This document shows, piece by piece, positions 27,108 through 38,818 of a DNA stretch of 64,000 nt. The stretch is from Palaemon carinicauda (Eukaryota > Arthropoda > Malacostraca > Decapoda > Palaemonidae). The notes beneath the pieces are model-generated. The model was not told where the DNA came from, made no database searches, and saw nothing but the letters and a program-made list of their open reading frames with translations. The DNA lies in NCBI RefSeq assembly GCF_036898095.1, contig NC_090725.1, positions 317,723,421-317,787,420 on the forward strand, read 5' to 3'. The number at the start of each line of letters is the position of its first letter. Positions within the stretch are counted from its first letter, which is position 1. A program made the position numbers and the translations under genes.

Positions 27108-28040
27108 CTAAGCAGCAGGTTTCAATACACTACCTGCTGCTACCACGAATCTCTTGACTTCGTGCACCTGCTTTGCATAGTGTTTAAAGAACACTCTTGA
27201 GGATTTCCAGCCTGTGAAAGATCGAAGGCTTTCGAAATCCATTCCTTGGAAGAAATTTAGGGAAGAGGCGACTTTTCTAGGATCGTGACCTGCGGGTGTA
27301 CTGTCAGGATCCGCTCTGCGAATAAAGTAGGTGATCTTCACTACCCGATGTTTCTCCTTTAAAGAGTTGTCCTCCGCCAATTCTCCATGGGCCCCACCTC
27401 TCAGTAGGGAGTTCATTCTTAGCGAGAAACGTTGGGTCAGGGAAGAGGGTAAGTTCCCTTGTTTCGGCAAACTGTATCTGGCCCTCTTCTCTAGATAAAG
27501 CCACTATTTCACTGACTCGTGCTCCCGAGGCGAGAGCAAAATGGAAAATCACTTTTTGAGTCAAGTCTTTCAGAGGGCAAGATTCATTGTCCAGGCTAGA
27601 GGCAAAATGGAGCACCTTATCCAGAGACCAGGAGATGGGTCTCGGTGGAGTTGCAGGACGGAGTCTAACACATGCCTTCGGGAGTTTGTTAAAGATTTCG
27701 TTGGACAGGTCTATCTGGAAGGCGTACAGTAGTGGTCTAGTCAAGGCCGATTTACAAGTGGAAATCGTATTGGCTCCTAAGCCTTGTCCATGAAGGTGAA
27801 TGAAGGACATACAGAAATCTATGGATATTTCCATAGGATTCTTTGCCTTGACGAAGGACACCCAATTCTTCCAGGATGACTCATATTGCCTTCTGGTAGA
27901 CTTTATTTTGTATTCCTCTAGGAAGTCTAAACATTTCTTCGAGATTCCGAACCTTTTCTTCACGGCTAGGGAGAGAAAATCATGAGATGAAGGTCTCAGG
28001 TTTTCTTTGATGAAGCGAAGACAGTTGACTTCTGAACCTG
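27108..28040 (-). pseudogene. DIRS tyrosine recombinase, copy D
   Basis: Minus strand. The N-terminal half is seen as FLEEYKIKSTRRQYESSW and GQGLGANTISTCKSAL; box I is intact as ASGARVSEIVALS. After WGPWRI, about 50 codons present in A, B and E are missing (the sequence goes straight to GGGQLFKGETSGS). A second lesion near 27340 then shifts the frame; it is recovered from 27356 on with KITYFIRRADPDS, box II HDPRKVASS and the tyrosine segment GWKSSRVFFKHYAKQ, ending at the stop at 27108-27110. All three catalytic signatures are visible, but not in one readable protein. Confidence 0.86.
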
Positions 28041-29217
28041 CTGGGAGAGAACTGGGTCCGGCAGAGGGATCAGCTTGGGCTGTAGCTCCAGGACTAGAGG
28101 GAACCAGTTGCTCCGGGGCCACTTGGGAGCCACTAGGGCTGCTGTTCCCTTGAAGGTTCTCAGTTTGGAGAGGACTTACAGCAGAAGGTTGGGTGGAGGG
28201 AACAGGTAAATCTTGGACCATCTGTTCCAATCCAGGGACATGGCGTCCACCGCTTCTGCCTTGGGGTCCTCGTATGAGGCTGTACAGAGGAAGTTGGTTG
28301 TTGTCGCTCGTCGCGAAGAGGTCGATCTGCAGTTCCGGGACTTGACGGGAGATGGAGAATGAGTTTGCGTCTAGGGACCATTCTGACTCTATGGGGCTTG
28401 TCCTCGATAGAGCGTCCGACGTTACATTGCGGAATCCTTGTAGGTGAACTGCTGAGAGGTGCCATCTCTTCCTGTCCGCTAGGCGGAAGATGGGTAACAG
28501 CACTTGGTTGAGTTGGGGCGATCAAGAGCCCTGACGTTTGATACATCTGACCACAACGGCGCTGTCCAGAGTGAGACGGATGTGGATCGAAGGACGAGGG
28601 AACAGTTTCTTCAGAGTGAGAAGAACCACCATGGCCTCCAAGATGTTAATGTGAAACGTCTTGAATAGGGGAGACCATGTTCCTTGAACTTGTCGCTGGT
28701 GGGAGTGACCTTCCCACCCTTCTAACGAGGCATCCGTGTGGATGATGACCGACGGATGTGGTGATTGAAGAGGAACTGATCTTTTCAGGTTCTTTGCCTC
28801 CGACCACGGCTTGAGGAGTGAGCGAAGCCTGGTTGGCAGAGGTCTCTTGAGATCTCTTCGAGCGATGGATGCATTTCGTCTCCAGACTCCCGATGCATCT
28901 TTTATCTGTGCTCGTAGCACTGGGTCTGTCACTGAGGCGAACTGGAGGGAGCCGAGCACTCGTTCCTGTTGTCGTCTTGAAATCCGTTTGGATTTTAGAA
29001 GTCTCTTGACAGATCCGGCTATTTCCTCCCTTTTCTTCAGAGGGATGGAAAGACGGTGTGACTGAAGGTTCCAATGGATTCCCAACCATTGAAACTTCTG
29101 AGCTGGAGACAGTCGAGACTTTCTGGTGTTGATTTTGAAACCCAGATGTTCCAGGAACTGGGTCACCTTTCTGCAGGCACACGAGCATTCTTCTGACGAT
29201 GTCGCCCAGACCAGCCA
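28041..29217 (-). pseudogene. DIRS RNase H and methyltransferase-like region, copy D
   Basis: Open from RT down to a TGA at 28522-28524, where AGA of the relatives (in GSRSP) has become TGA in the same frame. RNase H acids are visible: IIHTDASLEG, ILEAMVVLL, LTLDSAVV and, beyond the nonsense codon, NVTSDALSR. The following DLFATSDNNQLP segment shifts near 28280 into the YR frame, so the methyltransferase-like part is lost as a protein while RNase H tail and YR are now in one open frame (28503-27304). Confidence 0.82.
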
Positions 29218-29798
29218 ATCGTCTAGGTAAGCCATCACCTGGACGCCATGAAGGCGTAGCTGTTGGACGATCGTGTCTGCGAGCTTCATGAAGATTCTTG
29301 GGGCCACGTTGAGTCCGAAGAACATAGCCCTAAAAGCATATGTCTTCTTTGAAGCTTGAATCCTAGGTAGGAGGAAGCCTGGTGATTCATTAGAATGTGC
29401 CAGTAGGCGTCCCCCAAGTCTATTGAGACCGTGTAAGCCTTGTGAGGCAGTAGGGCTGTTATCTGTTGAAGAGTCAGCATCTTGAATTTGTTGTTCGCAA
29501 TGAACTTGTTGAGAGGAGACAAGTCCAGAATGACTCTGAGTTTGTCTGAGTCTTTTTTGTGAACACAAAACAGTCTTCCCTGGAACCTGGTGGACTTTAC
29601 CCTCTTGATCACCTTCTTGTTCAAGAGTTCTAGGACATATTCTTCCAGGATGGGGGTTGAGGGTTGGAAGAATTGGTGGAAGATTGGAGGTGGTTTTATC
29701 CAGCTCCACCCTAGTCCCTTCTTGACAATGCTGTGGGCCCAAGGATTGAAGGTAAAACGATCCTGGAAGAGGCGGAGTCTTCCTCCCACCGGAAGCAC
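29218..29798 (-). pseudogene. DIRS reverse transcriptase domain, copy D
   Basis: Minus strand. Starts at VLPVGGRL, one base after the gag TGA (TGA-A-GTG: the ATG of B and E is GTG here). RVILDLSPLNKFI and VSIDLGDAYWHI are read first; a frameshift near 29340 then moves to the frame carrying AMFFGLNVAPRIF and the YLDDWLVW box (YLDD complement of 29218-29229). The catalytic box is intact, the frame is not. Confidence 0.85.
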
Positions 29799-29799
29799 T

Positions 29800-31721
29800 T
29801 CATTGCTTCTGGTTTCCCAAGGGTTTACCACCTCGGCCGCTTGCTCCCCTTCCTCCTCTCCCTCTGGATGCATGTCAAGAGGAGTCTTTGCCGGAGCCTC
29901 TACCTTTGGGGCGAAAGGTAGTGGATTGCCTTTCATAGGCAGGGGTGAAAACTGGTGACTGGGCCACCACCGGCTGAGGGACCAGCTGAAAGGTCTGCTG
30001 TGGCTGAGCCACTAGCTGGGGAGTAGCGGGTGCCGGAAACTGGCGTTTGGCCTGACGCTGCTGGGGTCGGGGCTTCTTGGACTTCTTCTTAGGCTTTGGA
30101 CCCTCATCCTGAGAAGATTTCCTCTTTCGGGACATGCCCCACTTATTGAGAAGGTTACGATTCTCAGTGGCGGCTTTGTCCGCAATCTCTTTCACCAGGT
30201 CCACTGGAAAGAGGTATTTGCCCCAGATGTTGGAGGAAATCAGTTTCCGGGGTTCGTGTTTAACGGTGGCGTCCGCAAACACGAACTTTCTACAGGCTCT
30301 TCGGGCCTTGATGAAGCTGTACAAATCCTTCAGCAAGTTCGTAAGGTGGGTCTTCGCAAGAACCATGTAGTAGCCTGAGACCGGAATGTCCCCGGCCATT
30401 GTCTCAAGTTGCACTTGAAGAGACAGAGAGGCGGCCAGCCTCTCTTTCATGTCTTGTTACCGACGCAAGAGGTAGTCGGTGAGCTTGGGGAGGTTTTCAT
30501 TAAACTGACGTCCAGCGACGTCAGCCTCCAGCTTTCCAACCGGGAAGGTTAGCTGGATGTCCTTCCAGCTTTTATCATCGGGAGGTAGGGCGAGGGAGAG
30601 AGGCCTACACTCCTCCAATGTAGGGCAGGGTTTTCCTTCCTCCACCGCCTTCAACACGGAATTCAAGGCCTTTTCCGCAAAGGGAAAGACCATGGTGGGA
30701 GGAGCAAGAAAAGACGGGTGCTTCTTGCTCAAGCCGGCATCTTGGAGTTGGTGTATCCTCTGCTCTTGAGGCAGTCAGCTAGCATAGCTTGAGCCTTGGC
30801 GTGGTCAAACACTATGACCTCCTTAGGCTCGGTCTCCTCCTTGGAGACTGGTTCGGACTTGAGACGGATGTAACAGTCCGGGTAGGCATCGAAGCTAGGG
30901 TAGAACTCCACCTCTTCAAGAGGGACGCCACCTAGCTTATCATTAATGAAGATGCGTCCAGTCGTGATGGGCATGTGCTTTGCATGCCTCCAGGGATTGG
31001 TCACTGAACAGGAGGGAAGATCCTTGACGGAAATCTTCTTCGGCTGCTTCTTCAAGCTCAGAAATTCCCTCTTAAGGTCCGCATGCCCCTTGCGGAATTT
31101 CTCGTCCAGGAATGCCACCAGAGGTTGGATGGTATCCTGGGTGCCCGGTACCCCAGGTATCGGAGTGGCAGATGTAAAGGGGACTGGTTCAGAGACCACG
31201 ACGGAAGTCACGGAGGGCGCACGAGCGATCTCGTCCTCAGAATCAGGGGTCTCCACCTAATCCTCTTCCTGACTGAAGGTCCTTTCCGTATTTTCGGGCA
31301 CATCCAACATCCTCTCCACTTCGTCGAGATGACAATCTTGGAGAGCGGCCACAACATCCAGTTCGACCGTTAGTTGGACGCAGGGGATCTCATCCTTGGG
31401 GATAACGGCATCAGCAAATGCCTTAGGAAAGAGCAGGGTTCTCATCTTCTTGCTTGGAAGATAGGGACCCGTGAAGTTCTTTTGAAACCCGCGCACCCAC
31501 TTGTGCAGTTTCTCACAGGCGTTATCCCTAGCCTCTGCTGACAGAGGGTTGTCAAACGCCCCATCAAGCAGGTCCTTGCAGACGTTACAGGCCTGCGGAT
31601 CCCAGTAGCGAAGGTTCCCCTTCGTGATGGAACAGTCCACATGGGTCAGGCACGCCAGGTGACCATGAAAGTTAGGGCGACGAACGCTGCAGAAAGCGCT
31701 CTCATACTTCACATACTCCTC
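29800..31721 (-). pseudogene. DIRS gag with N-terminal Cys/His-rich segment, copy D
   Basis: Begins after the splice acceptor complement at 31722-31730. The first 150 residues (ESAFCSVRRPNFHGHLACL, HVDCSITKGNLRYWD, CNVCKDLL) are the Cys/His-rich segment. A TAG at 31257-31259 separates it from the Gag body in the same frame (VETPDSEDEIARAPS), showing that the two were one protein. There is a frameshift near 30730, a TAA at 30454-30456 and a TGA at 29872-29874 before the Arg/Gly-rich tail. Four lesions, so no product is expected. Confidence 0.8.
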
Positions 31722-34079
31722 CTGTAAAAGAAAGAGGAAATGAGTATTAGGAAGTCAATACAAACATAACTTACATTAATCTTAGATTAGAATAAGTTAG
31801 TAAACTTATAATATAAGATTAAAGTGTGTATAGGCTTAGGATAGGTAAGCCAGAAAGGGGGTAGGAAAGACACATATTTGTGCATCCCGCCCAGCCAATT
31901 GCCGCGACCCCATACTGTAACTAATTCAAGAGGACCGTCATGGGCCCTGGGGGAGGAAGAACATCCGTGCTGGATGAGCCAAGCTTAGGCTTCCTCTGGG
32001 GAATTAGGTACAGTAAGAGGGGGAAGCTGAATTCATTCAGTGTATAATAAAAAGGGGAAAAGCCAAGCCCCCTATAAAGATTAGGTCCCGGCAAGAGACT
32101 GCACATGGATGCACAGAATATGCTGGAAAAATTTTACTGTAAAACTATACATAATAGTTTTCAGTCTAAGGTATAACTATACCATAAGTGTACTGGCTAT
32201 CATCCATAGCTGCACAATATAGCTGCCGGCCGTGCCGGGGCCGGCAGGAGGGAGGAGTGACTGTCCACTGTAACGCCAAGATTGGTGGTGCCGGCATGCC
32301 GCCAGCAGGTCCCCATCAAGAATGGACCCTTCCAAGCCATCAGTCTATGTTGCAGAGAGAGAGGGTGACACCTTAGGTGATGGCAGATCGCCGGCAAGCC
32401 GGCGGCTCCCAGCAGCCGGCAGGTGGCCGGCGACGGTAACCGACACTGATATCATTCAATGAGACAGGTAGGGCACCGAAGACTCTGACAGCTAGCGCCG
32501 GCAAAATGTGGGGCGGCAGTGGACCGGCACTAAGAGAGAGAGGGATAGGATAAGAGGAGAGAGAGGGAAGGGTAATACCCAGTACCCAATCCAATCTTCC
32601 TCCGGAAAAAGTGTTCAAATTTAAGGGAAGGGTGCTACCTTTCATCCGGCGGCAGAGAGCCGACAGTCGGCTATGTTGCCAGTGGCGGCCCAAGGGAGGA
32701 CCGAAGAACACTCAAAGAAGGGAGGTCCTCCGCCGGCAGACCGACCGACGAATGCTATCCCATAGTTCGACTATATGCGGGAAGCCAAGCAGTACGGACT
32801 AACCAACGAAAGGACTGAGCCTAACCGGCAACCCACCGGCACGCGGTGGAGTTGTAGGACGGCGGACAGGGGTGTGAAGGCTAAGCCAACACCAGAGGGA
32901 TAGAGGGGGAGGGGAGAGAGTCCTGAGGGGGAGTGTATGGGGAAGCGTAGTTCCCACCAGCACTCCCCAGAGGGGGGGGGGGATTCTGTTCAGGGCTAGC
33001 CTGTCTAGATAGGAAGAGTCCATTCTCCAACCTAGGGTATGGTATGTTAGCACAGAGTAGGTACAGCACTAATGTCCTGTCCTAAACTATAAAGAAGCAG
33101 AATCCCACAGACTAGGCTAGGTGAGCTAGTCTCCTAGACCAGGAAGGGCAGGGGGAGGGCACGTTGCTAGGCCACAGGGAGGAAGGGACTTAACCCAACC
33201 AAGTGTGGACTAGGGGGAAGGGCAGAGCCCCACCACCTTCACCCTCCAGCAGGGACCAGAAGGAGAGTACATTCTCCTAATGGGTAGCTGGAGGGCGAAC
33301 GACTGGTACTCTGAGGTTCCGTCCCAAACTCAAAGCACATGCACTATGGCAAGGAATGGGGAAGGAAAATTCTAGCCTAACCTTACCCGAATGCAATTCG
33401 AGGTAAAGAGGGGTAGGATGTAGCCTAGGCTACCTCAGAGGGAGGAGATTACCTTAGGTAAGGTAACTGGGGAGGTAAGGGAGTATACAATAGCCCCAGC
33501 GTTAGGTTAGGGGTAAGGGAGACGACTACCAAGATCACCGAAACCCTTTGTATACTCCCTAGAAGGCGAAATAACATCTGTGCAATCACTGAATCTTGTT
33601 TGTATAAATGCCTATATCTTCATTTTATAAAATAACACTAGGAACACTTATTATATCATGCGAGAAGTAAACATGAACATTAGGCTATATAGCCTAGGGG
33701 CTGGGCTAGCAATCTAGCATAAGGCTAGGCTAACACCAGTCGCCTAAAACGAATACTAACGGCATAATATAACTAATTCCTAGCAATGAAGACTAAATGA
33801 TTAATGTAGTTATTAGTTATTAGACCGGGAAGGTTGCTCTGGCTAACTAAATAAAGCATGCGAGGCGAGCAACAGCGTCGCAACATGACGCCTCCGGTTG
33901 GGGCACAGCTCAGCCACAAAACACAAGAATTAAAGATAAAAAGTCGTTACTTTACGGCTGGAGCCTATTTATACAATACAGGAATATGGTACTTAACTTT
34001 CCAGAAGAAGGCGAGTCTGAAGATTGCGACATGATGCAATTAAATAGCGAACACTGGGAAAAACACTCTGCTCAGGTAC
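31722..34079 (-). other. Leader and intron region of copy D
   Basis: Untranslated leader. The intron acceptor (complement TTTTACAG) is at 31722-31729. The expected donor near 31872 reads ATATGT instead of GTATGT, so the donor may be lost. The GCCGGC-rich block lies at 32220-32870. The stretch 32930-33560 is rich in CCTAGG-like and GGGAAGG motifs and matches 34466-35100 of copy E in inverted orientation. No coding frame is supported. Confidence 0.6.
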
Positions 34080-34463
34080 GCTACAGAACAAGGAATGGAG
34101 CGTGCGGATGTGACGTAAACCAAGATGGCGGTCAGCTATGGCGGCCGTTTGTTTACATCACTAGGTACCGTAACAGTAATGCAGGAGGAGAGTTTTGTAA
34201 CGGCTCTTTCTAATACTTGCCACACTTCCCCCTCGAAGCGTAAACGCTATTTGGGGTACAGATAGGTATGTAGCGTGTCAAGCATACGTCCCGTTATTAT
34301 ACAATATCCTAAAGGGAAACCTTACGGGTACTCGCGCCAGAAGTTAGAATTCTGTGAAACCTTTAGTTTAATTCTCTGGGAATATCAACTGTAGTCATAT
34401 ATACCCTCAGGAAGCTACTGAAGGAACCTTCCATCAGGACGCCATGGCTTGAGCCCAAAAAAA
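34080..34463. repeat. Left inverted terminal repeat, copy D
   Basis: Inverse of 25790-26140. The terminus reads CATGGCTTGAGCCCAAAAAA on the plus strand and lacks the hairpin extension of the right end. Includes YY1-like CCAAGATGGC and TTTACATC/GTAAAC elements at 34110-34155. Confidence 0.87.
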
Positions 34464-36063
34464 GGGTTTCAGTGATCTTGGTAGTCGACTCCCTTGCCCC
34501 TAACCTAACGTAAGGCTGTTGTATACTTCCTCATCTCTCCAGTTACCTTATCCGAGGTAATCTCCTCCCTCCTTACCTAGAATCGTATTCGGGTGGGGTT
34601 AGGCTAGGATTTTCTTTCCCCGCTCCTAGCCATAGCACATGAGCTTTGAGTTTGGGATAGAACCTCAGAGTACCAGTCGTATGCCCCCAGCTCCAACTCT
34701 AGGTGAATGAACTCTCCTTCTGGGCTCTGCTGGTCGGCGAAGGTGGGGGACTCTGCCCTTCCCCCTAGTCCCCACTTGGTAGGGTTACGACCCTTCCTCC
34801 CTGTGGCCTAGCGACTTGTCCTACACCTGCCTTCCCTGGTTTGGGACTCGCTTCCCTAGCCTAAGTTAGGCAGGCCAGGGGATTCTGTTTCTTTCTAGTT
34901 TAGGACAGTACACTAGTGCTGTACCTTCTCTGAACTAACCTACCCTAGGCTGGAGGAAGAATTCTTCCTACACCTGGGAGAGTGCTGGTTCTGGAACAGA
35001 ACACCCCCTTCCCCCCCACTGGAGTGTCGGCGAAGGCTACGCCTTCCCCCAAGCTTCCCCTTAGGACCCTCGCCCCTCCCCCCTCTGTCCTTTAGTGTTG
35101 GCCCAGCCATCACACCCCTGTCCGCCGTCCTACAACTCCACTGCTTGCCGGCAGGTTGTGGGTTCGGCTTGGTCCCTTCGTTGGTTAGTCCGAGCTGCTA
35201 CCCTTCCCGCATATAGTCGAACTATGGGATAATCTAGGCAAATCGGTCTGCCGGCGGAAGACCTTTCTATCTTAGAGTGTTCTTCGGTCCTCCCTTGGGC
35301 CGCCATCCACAATTCTAGCCGACTGCCAGCTGTTGCGGCTGGATGAAAGATTGCCTCCCTCTCTCTTTCATTTGAACACTCCTTCCGGAGGAAGACGAGG
35401 TCTGGGTAATGAGCTACTACCCTTCCCTCCCTCTTCTCCTATCCTTTCTCTCTACCTATCAGTGCCGGTCCACTGCCGCTACCCTGCCGGCAACAGCTGT
35501 CAGTGTAACCTGGTATGCTCTCTGTCTCATTCATTGACGTCAGTGTTAGAATACCTTCGCCGGTTGCTTGCCGATTGCCGGGGGCCACCGACATGCCGAC
35601 GATCTGCCATCATCCAGAGGTTCCTACTCTCTCTGCTACATAGACTGATGACAGGGAGGGGTTCCCCCCTCGATGGAGATTCGCTGGCGCCTGGCACGCC
35701 TCTGACATGCCGTCACGCTGCCGGCGCCACCTATCATATTACTTCAGTGGACTGTCACCTCTTCCCTGTCGGCCTTGTGCCGGCAGTGACTATTGTATAG
35801 CTATACAGGTATACGATTACCAGTGCATCTGTGGTATAGTACATACCCTAGACAGAAAACTATGGTGTATAGTTATGCAGTAAAATTTTCCAGCATACTC
35901 TGTGCATCCATGCACAGTCCCTTGCTGGGACCTATCTGAATAGGGAGGAATCATTTCTCTCCCTTTTCTCCTACTCTGAATGAATTCAGCTCCCCCTTTA
36001 CCATGACTAATTCCCCGGAGGAAGTCTAAGCTGTGCTTAATACAATATGGATATTCCTTCCAT
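34464..36063 (+). other. Leader of copy C/E, continued after copy D
   Basis: Resumes exactly where 25740 stops. Matches the inverted leader of copy D. Contains the GCCGGC-rich block at 35125-35790 and the CCCCGGAGGAAGTCTAAGC stretch that recurs near 38530. Open frames here (e.g. 35333-35800) arise from the repeat block and have no recognised homology. Confidence 0.65.
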
Positions 36064-36202
36064 CACTTTAGGCTCTTAAAGAGCCCCTAGAATTAGTTAT
36101 GGTGTGGGGTCACAGCAATTGGCTGGGCGGGATACACATGTATGTGTCTTTTCTGTTTCTTTTCCAGCCTATCTATCCTAAGCTTACACTTGAAAAGGAA
36201 TC
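36064..36202 (+). repeat. Leader unit copy 1 of 3 (CACTTTAGGCTCTTAAAGAG)
   Basis: A 138-base leader segment with the putative splice donor context ACACATGTATGTGTC, repeated at 38262-38400 and 38586-38725. Here it joins abruptly to the middle of gag through a shared TTT. Confidence 0.85.
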
Positions 36203-38263
36203 TTTAACGAGAACCTCCCCAAGCTCTCTGAATACTTTCTGCGTCAGGAGCTGGATACGAAAGAGAGAATGGCCGCCTCCTTTTCTCACCAAGTGCAACT
36301 GGAAACGATGGCCGGGGACACTCGGACCCCAGACATATACATGGTCTTGGCTAAGACCCACCTCGCCATCCTGACGAAGGACTTTTATAGCTTCATCAGG
36401 GCCCGGAGAGCCTGTAGGGAATTCGTGTTTGCGGACGCTACCATCAAACACGAACCCCGGAAACTGATTTCCTCCAACATTTGGGAGAAAGATCTCTTCC
36501 CTAACGATCTCGTGAAAGAGATCGTAGACAGAGCCGCCACTAAGAACCGGAACCTTCTCAACAAGTGGGGTATGTCAAGGAAGAGGAAATCTTCTCAGGA
36601 TGAGAGCCCCCAGCCTAAGAAGAAATCAAACAAGCCTAGGCCCCAGCAGCGGCAGGCTAAGCGCCAGTTTCCGGCACCCGATACTCCCCAGTTGGTGGCT
36701 CAGCCCCAACAGACCTTTCAGTTGGTCCCTCAGCCGGTGGTGACTCAATCACCAGTCTTCACACCTGCCTACGAAAGGCAGTCAACTACCTTTCGTCCCA
36801 AAGGTAGAGGCTCCAGCAGAGACTCCTCTCAACGTCCATCCAGAGGGAGAGGAGGAAGGGGAGCAGGCGGCCGAGGTGGCAAACCCTTGGGAAACCAGAA
36901 GCAATGAAATGCTTCCGGTGGGAGGAAGACTTCGCCTCCTCCAGGATCGTTGGACCTTCGATCCTTGGGCTCACAGCATCATCAAGAACGGACTAGGGTG
37001 GAGTTGGGTAACACCACCTCCAACCTTCCATCAATTCTTCCAACACTCCACCCCCGTCCTGGAAGAATATGTCCAAAAACTCTTGAACAAGAAGGTGATC
37101 AAGAGGGTAAAGTCCACTAGGTTCCATGGAAGACTGTTCTGTGTTCCCAAGAAGGACTCCGACAAATTCAGAGTCATTCTGGACTTGTCCCCTCTCAACA
37201 GGTTCATAGTGAACAACAAATTCGAAATGCTAACTCTTCAGCACATAAGAGCCCTACTGCCCCAAAAGGCATTCACAGTCTCAATAGACTTGGCGGACGC
37301 CTACTGGCACATTCCAATGAATCGCCAGGCCTCCTACCTAGGATTCAGGCTTCAAAGAAGGCAGTTCACATTCAGAGCCATGCCCTTCGTACTCAACATA
37401 GCTCCAAGGATCTTCACAAAGCTCGCAGAAACGATCGTCCAACAGCTACGCCTACAAGGCGTCCAGGTGATGGCTTACCTGGACGATTGGCTGGTATAGG
37501 CAGCATCCTCAGAAGAATGCTTGCAAGCTTCCAGAAAGGTGACCCATTTCCTGGAACATCTTGGTTTCAAAATCAACACCAAGAAGTCTCGACTTTCTCC
37601 AGCTCAGAAGTTTCAATGGCTAGGAATCCATTGGAACCTTCAGTCACACCGTCTTTCAATCCCTCTGAAGAAAAGGAAGGAAATAGCAGGATCTGTCAAG
37701 AGACTCCTAAAATCCAAACGGATTTCAAGACGTCAACAGGAGCAGGTGCTCGGCTCCCTCCAGTTCGCTTCAGTGATAGACCCAGTGCTACGAGCACAGC
37801 TAAAGGATGCATTGGGAGTCTGGAGAAGATACGCATCCATCTCTCGAAGAGATCTCAAGAGACCTCTACCAACCAGGCTTCGCTTACTCCTAAAGCCATG
37901 GTCGGAGGCAAAGAACCTGAGAAGATCAGTTCCCCTTCAACCACTGCCTCCGTCGGTCGCTATCCCCACGGATGCATCACTAGAAGGATGGGGGGGGGTC
38001 ACTCCCCTCAATGACAAGTTCAAGGAACATGGTCTCCCCTATTCAAGACGTTCCACATTAACTTCTTGGAGGCCATGGCAGTCCTTCTTTCTCTGAAGAG
38101 GCTGTCTCCACGCCCCTCATCCCACATCCATCTAACTCTGGACAGCGCCGTTGTGGTCAGATGTCTCAATCGTCAGGGCTCAAGATCGCCCCAACTCAAC
38201 CAAGTGCACCTCTCAGCAGTTCACCTACAAGGATTCCGCAACGTGACGGCGGATGCTCTATCA
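36203..38263 (+). pseudogene. Duplicated gag tail, RT and RNase H segment (first copy), copy C/E
   Basis: A 2061-base segment that repeats 40052-42112 at a constant offset of 3849 bases with only a few differences. It starts inside gag (ENLPKLSEYFL), continues through the Arg/Gly-rich tail and the TGA-A-ATG junction into RT (YLDDWLV, then amber TAG at 37497-37499 in place of Trp), and ends in the RNase H domain at ADALS. It has no gag start, methyltransferase-like part or YR. The amber and the later G-run frameshift are shared with the second copy, so duplication is younger than these lesions. The ends show microhomology (TTT left, ATCA right). Confidence 0.9.
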
Positions 38264-38661
38264 CTTTAGGCTCTTAAAGAGCCCCTAGAATTAGTTATGG
38301 TGTGGGGTCACAGCAATTGGCTGGGCGGGATACACATGTATGTGTCTTTTCTGTTTCTTTTCCAGCCTATCTATCCTAAGCTTACACTTGAAAAGGAATC
38401 TTATATTAAGTTAAATAACTTTAATACTAATCTAAGATTACTTTTAAGTCATTGTACATGACTTCCGTAGAATCTTGTGTCTCCCTTTTCTCCTATTCTG
38501 AATGAATTCAGCTCCCCCTTTACCATGACTAATTCCCCGGAGGAAGTCTAAGCTGTGCTTAATCCAATATGAATATTCCTTCCATCACTTTGGGCTCTTA
38601 AAGAGCCCCTAGAATTAGTTATGGTGTGGGGTCACGGCAATTGGCTAGGCGGGATACACAT
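38264..38661 (+). other. Leader units 2 and 3 before the main gag of copy C/E
   Basis: Two further copies of the leader unit (38262-38400 and 38586-38725) with the intervening leader sequence (GAATGAATTCAGCTCCCC, matching the stretch near 35975). The junction at 38262 is the right border of the 2.06-kb segment. Confidence 0.75.
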
Positions 38662-38818
38662 GTATGTGTCTTTTCTGCTTCTTTTCCAGCTTACCTATCC
38701 TAATCTTACACTTGAAAAGGAATCTTATATTAAGTTAAATAACTTTAATACTAATCTAAGATTACTTTAAGTCATTGTACATGACTTCCGTAGACTCATG
38801 TCCCCCTTTCTTTTACAG
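38662..38818 (+). other. Putative intron before gag, copy C/E
   Basis: GTATGT donor at 38662, TTTCTTTTACAG acceptor ending at 38818, 157 bases. The exon then begins GAGGAGTATATC, in frame with gag. Confidence 0.6.

Larger units (their letters stand above)
25741..34463 (-). mobile_element. DIRS1-like retrotransposon copy D (minus strand)
   Basis: An 8.7-kb element with both terminal repeats, read right to left: left repeat 34463-34080, leader with GCCGGC-rich block, intron acceptor, Cys/His-rich segment, gag, RT, RNase H, methyltransferase-like part, YR, poly(A) signal, ICR, right repeat. It is inserted in the leader of copy C/E in opposite orientation at GTATACAA/AGGGTTTC, with no target duplication beyond the ambiguous A run. 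Gag has at least three nonsense or frameshift lesions, RT one frameshift, RNase H one nonsense codon and YR two deletions. Confidence 0.9.

Noticed and set aside
32373..33069. Overlapping proline- and serine-rich frames in the leader of copy D
   Set aside because: Arise from GC-rich leader repeats and differ completely in the aligned leader of copy E.
36203..38263. A separate, fourth DIRS insertion
   Set aside because: Has no terminal repeats of its own and matches 40052-42112 at constant offset with shared lesions, so it is an internal duplication.
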